This document shows, piece after piece, positions 6,860 to 12,823 of a DNA stretch of 15,632 bases. The position numbers and the translations under genes were made by a program. Numbering within the stretch: the stretch's first letter is position 1; each line of letters starts with the position of its first letter. The stretch is from an uncultured Bacteroidales bacterium (GTDB lineage: Bacteria > Bacteroidota > Bacteroidia > Bacteroidales > P3), in the NCBI GenBank assembly GCA_905236405.1, contig CAJOQB010000064.1, forward strand, positions 1 through 15,632. Direction: 5' to 3'. Below the pieces are notes generated by a model. That model did not search any database and was not told the DNA's origin. It worked only from the letters and a program-made list of their open reading frames with translations.

Positions 6860-7621
6860 GTGACATTCTGGGACCATCTTGACGAGCTACGCTCCACCTT
6901 GGTGCGTGTGATTGCTGCCGCCCTTATCGGAGGCGTGGCAGCTTTTTGTTTCAAGGAACCGCTCTTCGACTTTGTATTGGCACCCAGTCATAGCGACTTC
7001 ATCACCTACCGATGGCTCAGTCGCGTCGGGGCGTTCGACACCCCGTTTCAACTCGACCTCATCAATGTCGAACTGGCGCAACAGTTCATGATTCATCTCA
7101 AGATTGCCCTCTATGCCGGCTTGCTGTTGGTGTCGCCCTATGTCCTCTACGCCCTTTTCGCTTACATCTCCCCTGCCCTCTATCCACGGGAGAAAGGCAG
7201 CGCCGTCAAAGCCGTCGGCGGTGGCTATCTGATGTTCGTCGTCGGGTGTGCCGTCTGCTACCTCTTCATCTTCCCCCTCACCCTTCGGTTCCTCGCCACA
7301 TATCAGGTCAGCGCCAGCGTTGCCAACCACATCACCCTCACCTCTTACATCTACACCCTTTTGGTGCTCAGCCTCTCGATGGGCATTGTCTTCGAGTTGC
7401 CCGTCGTCTGTTGGCTATTAGCCAAGTTGGGCATACTGCAGCCCGCCTTCATGAAGAAATACCGTCGTCACGCCATTGTCATCATCCTTGTCCTTGCCGC
7501 CATCATCACCCCTTCGGGCGATGCCTTCACCCTCTTGGTGGTGTCCCTTCCCATCTATCTGCTCTACGAGCTGAGCATCCTTATCGTGAAACGGACAAAC
7601 GTCCAACCAACCAAAGAATAA
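6860..7621 (+). CDS. tatC: Twin-arginine translocase receptor subunit TatC
   Basis: A 253-residue six-helix membrane protein that recognises twin-arginine signal peptides. The N-terminus reads MTFWDHLDELR, the standard TatC opening, which supports the GTG at 6860 as start; no ATG fits. Other family marks are PYVLYALFAYISPALYPREK (93-112), where E111 matches E. coli E103 and Y102 stands where E. coli has F94, FELP (178-181, matching E. coli E170), and ITPSGDAF (216-223). The start is 6 bp after the tatA stop, so translation is probably coupled. It is the last gene of the rightward operon; the hairpin at 7651-7682 follows after 29 bp. Alignment to E. coli residues is by eye. Confidence 0.96.
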   Translation: MTFWDHLDELRSTLVRVIAAALIGGVAAFCFKEPLFDFVLAPSHSDFITYRWLSRVGAFDTPFQLDLINVELAQQFMIHLKIALYAGLLLVSPYVLYALFAYISPALYPREKGSAVKAVGGGYLMFVVGCAVCYLFIFPLTLRFLATYQVSASVANHITLTSYIYTLLVLSLSMGIVFELPVVCWLLAKLGILQPAFMKKYRRHAIVIILVLAAIITPSGDAFTLLVVSLPIYLLYELSILIVKRTNVQPTKE

Positions 7622-7650
7622 TCCATCCGCTTTCATTGGTAGACAAAACA

Positions 7651-7682
7651 AAAGCCCTCCATTCCAAAGAATGAAGGGCTTT
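7651..7682. terminator. Bidirectional terminator between tatC and ilvE
   Basis: A 14-bp stem with one mismatch: AAAGCCCTCCATTC (7651-7664) and GAATGAAGGGCTTT (7669-7682), 4-nt loop. On the minus strand the stem is followed by TTGTTTTG, a good T-rich tail for ilvE. On the plus strand the tail is only TTTCTC. The two genes converge on it (stops at 7621 and 7714), so one hairpin probably serves both. Confidence 0.85.
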
Positions 7683-7713
7683 CTCAATAAGAAAGGAGTA
7701 TTTCTAACTTAGA

Positions 7714-8727
7714 TTATTCAACGATAGTGTTCCAGTTGTGGACATCTTCTGCTTCGCCCAACTGGATGGCACGCAGTGCGTGGTAGAGTTTGGTGCTCCA
7801 AGGACCGGGCTCTTTGCCGAACACATAGCTCTTGCCTGTCTCGGGATCGTCCAAACGCTCGATGGGGCTAATAACGGCAGCCGTACCGCAGGCGCCAGCC
7901 TCCTGGAAGTTGGCCAGTTCCTCGACATCGATGGGACGACGCTCCACCTTCAGACCCAAGTCCTCAGCCAGCTGCATGAGGCTCTTGTTGGTGATGGAAG
8001 GAAGAATCGAGGTCGACTTGGGAGTGACATAGGTGTTGTCTTTGATACCGAAGAAGTTGGCAGCGCCAGCCTCGTCGACATACTTCTTCTCCTTGGCGTC
8101 GAGATAGAACTCGCAGGCATACTGGCCACCGTGGCAAGCTTCGACGTGGGCACGCAGCGAAGCGGCATAGTTGCCACCCACTTTGTAGATACCGGTACCC
8201 AGCGGAGCACTGCGGTCGTATTTGCGGGTGATGACATAGGGGTTGGCCTTGAAACCGCCCTTGAAGTAAGGTCCAACGGGGGTGACAAAAATCAAGAACA
8301 GATACTCATCAGCAGGCTTCACACCCACGGTGATACCCGTACCCACCAGCAGAGGACGCAGATAGAGGCTTGCACCGGTGCCATAGGGAGGGATGAAACG
8401 CTCGTTGAGCAGCACCACACGCTTGCACATCTCGACAAACTTCTCGGTGGGAAGCTCGGGCATCATGATGCCGCGGCAGGTGCTCTGCAGACGCTCGGCG
8501 TTGGCCTCAGGACGGAACATGCGGATTTTGCCGTCTTTGCAGCGATAAGCCTTCAGACCCTCGAAAGCCTCCTGACCGTAGTGCAGGCTCGAAGCAGCCA
8601 TGTGCATACTCACCTCTTCCGACGACGAGGTCTCTATCTCGCCCCACTGACCGTTGCGGTAGTAGCAGCGTACGTTATAATCCGTTTTTACATAGCCAAA
8701 CGGAAGGTTTTGCCAGTCTAATTCCAT
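7714..8727 (-). CDS. ilvE: Branched-chain amino acid aminotransferase
   Basis: A 337-residue PLP enzyme that interconverts leucine, isoleucine and valine with their 2-keto acids using glutamate/2-oxoglutarate, in the cytoplasm. It is the type II (long, eukaryote-like) branched-chain transaminase class. The N-terminus has LHYGQEAFEGLKAYR (48-62), the Schiff-base lysine is K182 in GIYKVGGNYAAS (179-190), and the C-terminal part has EAGACGTAAVISPI. Length fits the family (about 340). The start ATG is at 8727 and reads MELDWQNLPFGYVKTDYNVR, the normal start region. It is transcribed alone from a well-formed promoter at 8773-8803 with a leader of about 40 nt. I see no leader peptide, attenuator or riboswitch in that short leader. 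Confidence 0.96.
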   Translation of the reverse strand: MELDWQNLPFGYVKTDYNVRCYYRNGQWGEIETSSSEEVSMHMAASSLHYGQEAFEGLKAYRCKDGKIRMFRPEANAERLQSTCRGIMMPELPTEKFVEMCKRVVLLNERFIPPYGTGASLYLRPLLVGTGITVGVKPADEYLFLIFVTPVGPYFKGGFKANPYVITRKYDRSAPLGTGIYKVGGNYAASLRAHVEACHGGQYACEFYLDAKEKKYVDEAGAANFFGIKDNTYVTPKSTSILPSITNKSLMQLAEDLGLKVERRPIDVEELANFQEAGACGTAAVISPIERLDDPETGKSYVFGKEPGPWSTKLYHALRAIQLGEAEDVHNWNTIVE

Positions 8728-8772
8728 ATTTGTTAGTTACTTATATATTAAACATTAAGAAATTGTGTTCAA

Positions 8773-8803
8773 CAAAGATAAACACTTTTCTTTGAATGGC
8801 AAA
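8773..8803 (-). promoter_or_regulatory. Bacteroidota-type sigma-ABfr promoter of ilvE
   Basis: Reading the minus strand, TTTG (8800-8803) is followed by a 19-bp spacer and TATCTTTG (8773-8780). This matches exactly the Bacteroides consensus TTTG-N19-21-TAnnTTTG. It lies 45 bp before the ilvE ATG, so transcription should start near 8765. Confidence 0.8.
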
Positions 8804-8846
8804 AAATAAATGCTTCTTGCTCGTCCTTTCGCTTTTTATGGGAACA

Positions 8847-8881
8847 AAAAAGCAGTCTTGACGATGCCAAAACTGCTTTTT
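8847..8881 (-). terminator. Terminator of the CAT-anticodon tRNA gene
   Basis: A 10-bp stem, AAAAAGCAGT (8847-8856) with ACTGCTTTTT (8872-8881), 15-nt loop. On the minus strand it starts 6 bp after the encoded CCA and ends in a run of T. It separates the tRNA from the ilvE promoter. Confidence 0.8.
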
Positions 8882-8886
8882 CTTGT

Positions 8887-8963
8887 TGGTGGTCCTTCAA
8901 GGTCTCGAACCTTGGACCCGCTGATTATGAGTCAGCTGCTCTAACCAACTGAGCTAAAGGACC
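8887..8963 (-). tRNA. tRNA with CAT anticodon (elongator Met or Ile2)
   Basis: On the minus strand the cloverleaf folds fully. The acceptor stem is GGTCCTT with AAGGACC, then discriminator A and an encoded CCA (8887-8889). The D arm contains GCTC, AGTTGGTTAGA and GC. The anticodon stem is GCTGA/TCAGC with loop CTCATAA, giving anticodon CAT. The T arm is CAAGG-TTCGAGA-CCTTG. The initiator type is unlikely because the 1-72 pair is G-C. CAT can mean elongator methionine or, after lysidine modification by TilS, isoleucine (AUA). The anticodon-stem G30/A31 resembles E. coli Ile2 more than its elongator Met, but that is weak evidence. Confidence 0.95.
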
Positions 8964-8989
8964 CGATTTCTTCTTATCGAAATCGATTG

Positions 8990-9019
8990 CAAAGATACAT
9001 AATTATTGCAATGTGCAAG
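8990..9019 (-). promoter_or_regulatory. Probable promoter of the tRNA gene
   Basis: The minus strand carries TATCTTTG (8990-8997), identical to the ilvE -7 element, 26 bp before the tRNA 5' end. Upstream, CTTG (9016-9019) at 18-bp spacing is one base off the TTTG element and one base short of the usual spacing. Confidence 0.6.
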
Positions 9020-9064
9020 AAAAAAAATACTTAATGCTGTCTTTGCTTCCGGCAGTACCATATG

Positions 9065-9174
9065 GTTCCAAGTGAGTGGGACTAGTAGTTCCAGGCGGGT
9101 GGAACAAGTAGTTCCAGGCGGGTGGAACAGATTGTTCCAAGCGGCTGAGACAATATGTCTCACGCGGCTGGAAC
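9065..9174. repeat. Tandem array of five 18-nt dyads, 23-bp period
   Basis: Five units start at 9065, 9088, 9111, 9134 and 9157. Each has a 6-nt left arm, 6-nt centre and 6-nt right arm, separated by 5-nt spacers (TAGTA, AAGTA, AGATT, AATAT). Units 2 and 3 are identical, GTTCCAGGCGGGTGGAAC, with perfectly complementary arms. Unit 1 is GTTCCA-AGTGAG-TGGGAC, allowing one G-T pair. Unit 4 (GTTCCA-AGCGGC-TGAGAC) and unit 5 (GTCTCA-CGCGGC-TGGAAC) do not pair within themselves but pair with each other: inner arms TGAGAC/GTCTCA, outer arms GTTCCA/TGGAAC. Possible explanations are a multi-dyad protein-binding array, REP-like hairpins, or structured RNA; the sequence alone does not decide. Confidence 0.85.
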
Positions 9175-9246
9175 AATACGAGACACATATATGCTTGTGC
9201 ATCAGTAGCGTGCTTCGATGGTACAGATTGCCGCTTCTGTGTCTTG

Positions 9247-9355
9247 CGACTGGATTTAGTTTACAGGTTAATTATTATCGACTGGATTTAGTCGACAGGT
9301 TCAATACCTATCGACTGTTTCCGATTGTCACTTTTTTTTCTTGCGACTAAATCCA
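9247..9355. repeat. Second short repeat family with inverted copy
   Basis: Two 23-nt direct copies at 9247-9269 and 9279-9301 begin CGACTGGATTTAGT, end ACAGGTT and differ at only two bases. A weak third start (CGACTG) lies at 9312. TCTTGCGACT occurs at 9242-9251 and again at 9339-9348. CGACTAAATCCA (9344-9355) is the exact reverse complement of 9283-9294, so a 12-bp stem with a 49-nt loop is possible. The copies are 32-33 bp apart, about three helical turns. Confidence 0.75.
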
Positions 9356-9382
9356 CTATACTTTTTTTCCACCTGTTGCGTT

Positions 9383-9429
9383 ACTGTATCGTTTTTTGGC
9401 TTTTGCCGACGCACATAACAGTATCGTTT
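9383..9429 (+). repeat. Direct repeat ACnGTATCGTTT before the PorT-like start
   Basis: ACTGTATCGTTT (9383-9394) and ACAGTATCGTTT (9418-9429) share 11 of 12 bases, 35 bp apart. The second copy directly abuts the ATG at 9430. It could be a protein-binding pair in the promoter or leader of the outer-membrane protein gene, or chance in a T-rich stretch. Confidence 0.45.
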
Positions 9430-10161
9430 ATGACAAGAACACCTATCTATAAGTATACGCTTCTGGCTCTGCTGACCCTCCTTGCATTGTCGGCATCGGC
9501 ACAACACAGGGGACGCCGCAACGGCAGCTTCATCCATGCCTACCCTGTGGCCGGCCTGACACTGTCGCAGATTGAGGGCGACGAGCTGAAAGGGTTCAAA
9601 TGCCCGGGGTTCACCGCCGGCGTGGGTGCCATCTTCCCCTTGGACCGCAACGAGATGTGGCATTTCTCTGTCGAAGCCACCTATTCGCAACGAGGTGCCC
9701 GAAACGTGGTCAATCCCGACCCATACAAACTCAACGGACTTACGCTCAACTATGTCGACATCCCCATCGCCATCCATTTCACCGACCCCTACGGCGGCAT
9801 CACCGTCGGTGCCGGTGTGGGCTACAGCCGACTGGTGCAGCAGCCCCACGGCGAGATTCAGTTCAAGGACACCTATTTCATCCCCGACACCAGCGACATG
9901 ACCTTTCTCCGCAACGACATCCCCTTCATCTTCGATGTTCGTTTCCCTCTCCACGAGAACCTGCAGTTCTGTTTCCGCTGGCAGTATTCGCTCATCCCCA
10001 TCAAGAAAGACTGGACATTTACCGAAATCTTCAACGGCACCAATGTCGAGACTTGGAGCAACGACTGCTACAACTCCTCGCTCTCGTTTCGTCTCCTCTA
10101 CGAGTTTGGCGGCAGCAGCAAGAGCCGCCACGGCAAGAAAAACCCCTACCGTCGCAGATAA
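9430..10161 (+). CDS. PorT-like outer-membrane beta-barrel protein
   Basis: A 243-residue protein with a clean Sec signal peptide (residues 1-25, hydrophobic LLALLTLLAL, cleavage after ASA before Q25). The rest reads as alternating beta strands with aromatic girdles and glycine-rich turns, e.g. GFTAGVGAIFPL, WHFSVEATYSQRG, YVDIPIAIHF and GGITVGAGVGYSRL, as in the OMP_b-brl_2/PorT family (PF13568). The last strand SSLSFRLLYEF is followed by a 17-residue basic tail (GGSSKSRHGKKNPYRRR), unusual for a barrel whose C-terminal strand normally carries the BAM signal. The start at 9430 is chosen because the signal peptide begins there; the open frame extends upstream to 9325 without sense. coaD follows after 28 bp. 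Family call good; exact role unknown, so no porT symbol is given. Confidence 0.85.
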   Translation: MTRTPIYKYTLLALLTLLALSASAQHRGRRNGSFIHAYPVAGLTLSQIEGDELKGFKCPGFTAGVGAIFPLDRNEMWHFSVEATYSQRGARNVVNPDPYKLNGLTLNYVDIPIAIHFTDPYGGITVGAGVGYSRLVQQPHGEIQFKDTYFIPDTSDMTFLRNDIPFIFDVRFPLHENLQFCFRWQYSLIPIKKDWTFTEIFNGTNVETWSNDCYNSSLSFRLLYEFGGSSKSRHGKKNPYRRR

Positions 10162-10189
10162 AACCACCATCACAAAAGAAATCCCCGAT

Positions 10190-10654
10190 ATGAACCGTAC
10201 CGCTATCTTCCCAGGCAGCTTCGACCCCATCACCATCGGCCACGAACAACTCATCCGCCGTGCCCTGCCCCTTTTCGACGCCATCACCGTCGTCGTCGGC
10301 GTCAACGTCCGTAAGCAGTGCCGCTTCACATTGGAACAACGCATGGAGTGGATACGTCGCACCTTTGCCGACTGCAAGCAGGTCGCTGTCGACTCGTGCG
10401 ACCAACTGACGGTCGACTACTGTCGCCAACACCATATCGGCTATCTGCTCCGCGGGCTCCGCAACGGCAACGATTTCAACTACGAGGCCGAGACTGCCCG
10501 TGTCAACAAGCTCCTCTATCCCGAGCTCGAGACCGTCATGTTGCTCAGCGACACCGACACCGAGGTGGTCTGCTCCTCCACCGTCCGCGAGTTGCTGAAC
10601 TTCGGCCACGATGTACGCCCCTTCCTGCCCGAGGCAATCCGCTGCGATTTCTAA
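10190..10654 (+). CDS. coaD: Phosphopantetheine adenylyltransferase
   Basis: A 154-residue nucleotidyltransferase for the penultimate step of coenzyme A synthesis: 4'-phosphopantetheine + ATP to dephospho-CoA + pyrophosphate, in the cytoplasm. It has the N-terminal FPGSFDPITIGH (7-18), containing the T-x-G-H nucleotide-binding motif, RGLRNGNDFNYE (88-99) and the C-terminal CSSTVRE (128-134, equivalent to the ISSTxVR motif). Length matches the family (about 160). The ATG at 10190 is chosen because MNRTAIFPGSFDP is the standard CoaD start; the frame is open further upstream inside the PorT-like gene, which is a shadow. It sits in a four-gene rightward unit and is followed by recG after 43 bp. 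Confidence 0.96.
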   Translation: MNRTAIFPGSFDPITIGHEQLIRRALPLFDAITVVVGVNVRKQCRFTLEQRMEWIRRTFADCKQVAVDSCDQLTVDYCRQHHIGYLLRGLRNGNDFNYEAETARVNKLLYPELETVMLLSDTDTEVVCSSTVRELLNFGHDVRPFLPEAIRCDF

Positions 10655-10697
10655 CACCTAAAAATAATAATTTTTATCCATTGTCGTTATTGGCTAT

Positions 10698-12794
10698 ATG
10701 TCAGTGACCGATATGGATATCACCATGCTCAAAGGCGTGGGCCCCAACAAAGCGACTCAGCTGCAACGTGAGCTGGGCATCTACACTGTGGGCGACCTTT
10801 TGATGCACTTCCCCTACCGCTATCTGGACCGTACCCATGTCAGCACTGTCGACCAACTGTACGACGACAGCAACCTGGTGGTGCTTCGCGGCCATATCTC
10901 ACGTCCTATGCCCCAGACAGGACGGGTGCCAAGGCTCAGCGCCAACTTCACCGATGCCACCGGCACCATCGAACTGGTATGGTTCAAAGGGTTGCGATGG
11001 ATACAAGACTCCATCAAAGTGGGTCACGAATACCTCGTCATGGGCAAGCCTTCGTCTTTCAACGGCCAGATATCCATCATCCATCCCGACCTGGAGCTGC
11101 TCACCTCCGAGCAAGGGAGCCACACACCCCTACCCTTTATCCCCGTCTACAACTCCACCGAGAAACTGAAGAACGCTGGTCTCTCCTCCAAAGGGCTGGC
11201 ACGGCTGATGGAGAACGCTTTCCGTCTGCTCGAAGGGCATATCGAGGAGGTGCTGCCCGCCGACATCGTGGCCACCCACCATCTGCCTTCGCGTTACGAC
11301 GCCATGCGGATGATACACTTCCCCCGCAACCACCAAGAGATTGCCGTCTCCACCCAACGTATGAAGTTCGAGGAACTGTTTCTCCTCCATCTCGACTACC
11401 AATATGCCAAATACGAACGGCAGCGGAAAAGCAACGGGCTGGTCTTTGGCACCATCGGTGAGCACTTCAACCGTTTCTATGCCGAGAAACTTCCTTTCGA
11501 GCTCACCAATGCCCAGAAACGGGTCGTCAAAGAGATACGCAACGACATGCGTAGCGGCAAGCAGATGAACCGACTGCTGCAAGGCGACGTGGGCAGCGGC
11601 AAGACGCTGGTGGCGTTGCTCTGTATGCTCATCGCCCTCGACAACGGATGCCAGTCGTGCCTGATGGCACCCACCGAAATCCTGGCCACACAGCATTACA
11701 ACACCCTCTGTCGCATGACCGAAGGACTGGACATCCACATCGAACTGCTGACCGGCTCGGTCAAAGCGGCCGCCAAGAAGATAATCAAGGCTCGGCTCGA
11801 ATCGGGCGACATCGACCTGTTGGTGGGCACCCATGCCCTCATCGAAGACTCGGTACAGTTCCACAACCTCGGCTTTGTGGTCATCGACGAGCAACACCGT
11901 TTCGGTGTGGCACAGCGTTCCAAGCTCTGGACCAAGAGCCAAGTGCCGCCCCATATCCTCGTCATGACAGCCACCCCTATCCCTCGCACTTTGGCCATGA
12001 CCCTCTATGGCGACCTCGAATGCTCCGTCATCGACGAGCTGCCTCCTGGCCGCAAACCCATACAGACCACCCATGCCACCGAAGCCCAACGGTTAGCCGT
12101 CTACGGTTTTCTTCGCAAGCAGATAGCCTTGGGCCGTCAGGTCTATGTGGTCTACCCGCTCATCCAAGAGTCGGAAAAGATGGATTTGGTCGACCTCATG
12201 AACGGCTACGACGCCATCTCCAACTACTTCCCTCTGCCGCAATACCAAATCAGCATCGTCCACGGCAAGATGCCCCCCGACGTCAAGGCTTACGAGATGG
12301 ACCGCTTCAAACGGGGCGAAGCCCAAATCATGGTCTCCACCACCGTCATCGAGGTGGGCGTCGACGTGCCCAACGCCACCGTCATGATGGTAGAGAACGC
12401 CGAACGCTTTGGCCTGTCGCAGCTACACCAGCTGCGTGGTCGTGTGGGTCGTGGCGGCAGCCAGAGCTACTGCATCCTCATGACCAAAGACCATCTCTCC
12501 GCCACCGCCAAAGAACGTATCCAGACGATGGTCGACTCCAACGACGGATTCCGCATTGCCGAGGCCGACCTCAAGTTGCGTGGCCCTGGCGACATCCAAG
12601 GTCTGCAGCAGAGTGGCATCCTCGACCTCCGCCTGGCCGACATCGTCGACGACGAGCCGTTGGTGCGCTCCACCCGCGAAGCGGTACAGGCGTTGCTCGA
12701 CACCGACCCCACGCTCGCCCTCCCCGAGCACTACTGTCTTCTGCTCTATCTTCGCAACAAACGCAACGGCATCAACTGGAGCCGTATATCATAA
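10698..12794 (+). CDS. recG: ATP-dependent DNA helicase RecG
   Basis: A 698-residue superfamily 2 helicase that remodels stalled replication forks and branch-migrates Holliday junctions. The N-terminus has the helix-hairpin-like MLKGVGPNKATQLQRELGI and the MHFPYRYLDR segment, then an OB-fold wedge domain (about 60-150). Helicase motifs are intact: Walker A GDVGSGKT (296-303), DEQH box (397-400), MTATPIPRTLA, and the C-terminal QLHQLRGRVGRGGSQSYC with its RGRVGR motif VI. Length is normal for RecG (about 690-700). ATG 10698 is the most upstream start; ATG 10713 (MDITMLKGVGP) is an alternative five codons in. Followed after 29 bp by the TPR gene. Confidence 0.97.
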   Translation: MSVTDMDITMLKGVGPNKATQLQRELGIYTVGDLLMHFPYRYLDRTHVSTVDQLYDDSNLVVLRGHISRPMPQTGRVPRLSANFTDATGTIELVWFKGLRWIQDSIKVGHEYLVMGKPSSFNGQISIIHPDLELLTSEQGSHTPLPFIPVYNSTEKLKNAGLSSKGLARLMENAFRLLEGHIEEVLPADIVATHHLPSRYDAMRMIHFPRNHQEIAVSTQRMKFEELFLLHLDYQYAKYERQRKSNGLVFGTIGEHFNRFYAEKLPFELTNAQKRVVKEIRNDMRSGKQMNRLLQGDVGSGKTLVALLCMLIALDNGCQSCLMAPTEILATQHYNTLCRMTEGLDIHIELLTGSVKAAAKKIIKARLESGDIDLLVGTHALIEDSVQFHNLGFVVIDEQHRFGVAQRSKLWTKSQVPPHILVMTATPIPRTLAMTLYGDLECSVIDELPPGRKPIQTTHATEAQRLAVYGFLRKQIALGRQVYVVYPLIQESEKMDLVDLMNGYDAISNYFPLPQYQISIVHGKMPPDVKAYEMDRFKRGEAQIMVSTTVIEVGVDVPNATVMMVENAERFGLSQLHQLRGRVGRGGSQSYCILMTKDHLSATAKERIQTMVDSNDGFRIAEADLKLRGPGDIQGLQQSGILDLRLADIVDDEPLVRSTREAVQALLDTDPTLALPEHYCLLLYLRNKRNGINWSRIS

Positions 12795-12823
12795 CACATC
12801 ATCAGTAAACAATACCGAACACC

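Larger units (their letters stand above)
8964..9429. other. Non-coding repeat-bearing intergenic region
   Basis: The 466 bp between the tRNA gene (leftward) and the PorT-like gene (rightward) contain no believable gene. From left to right there is a small inverted repeat touching the tRNA 5' end (CGATTTC 8964-8970 with GAAATCG 8979-8985), the tRNA promoter, an A-rich stretch, the 23-bp-period dyad array (9065-9174), a second repeat family (9247-9355), T-rich runs, and a short direct repeat next to the PorT start (9383-9429). An open frame at 9006-9350 crosses the repeats, but 23 bp is not a multiple of three and its translation resembles nothing. Confidence 0.8.

Noticed and set aside
7738..8721. 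Long open frame opposite ilvE
   Set aside because: Antisense shadow of a well-conserved enzyme, with no start context or homology; similar shadows lie opposite or beside most genes here (for example 5275-6606 and 11648-12808).
8728..8772. Attenuator or riboswitch in the ilvE leader
   Set aside because: The leader from the predicted start site is only about 40 nt, with no stable hairpin or short peptide rich in branched-chain codons.
9065..9174. CRISPR array
   Set aside because: Spacers are only 5 nt and the repeats are internally palindromic 18-mers with variation; no cas genes nearby.
9006..9350. A 114-residue open frame across the intergenic repeats
   Set aside because: It reads through a 23-bp repeat (not a multiple of three), resembles no protein, and has no codon style like the neighbours.
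9283..9355. Invertible (phase-variable) promoter flanked by 12-bp inverted repeats
   Set aside because: The enclosed segment is only 49 bp, far shorter than known Bacteroides invertible promoters, no consensus promoter lies inside, and no recombinase is near. Kept only as a repeat.
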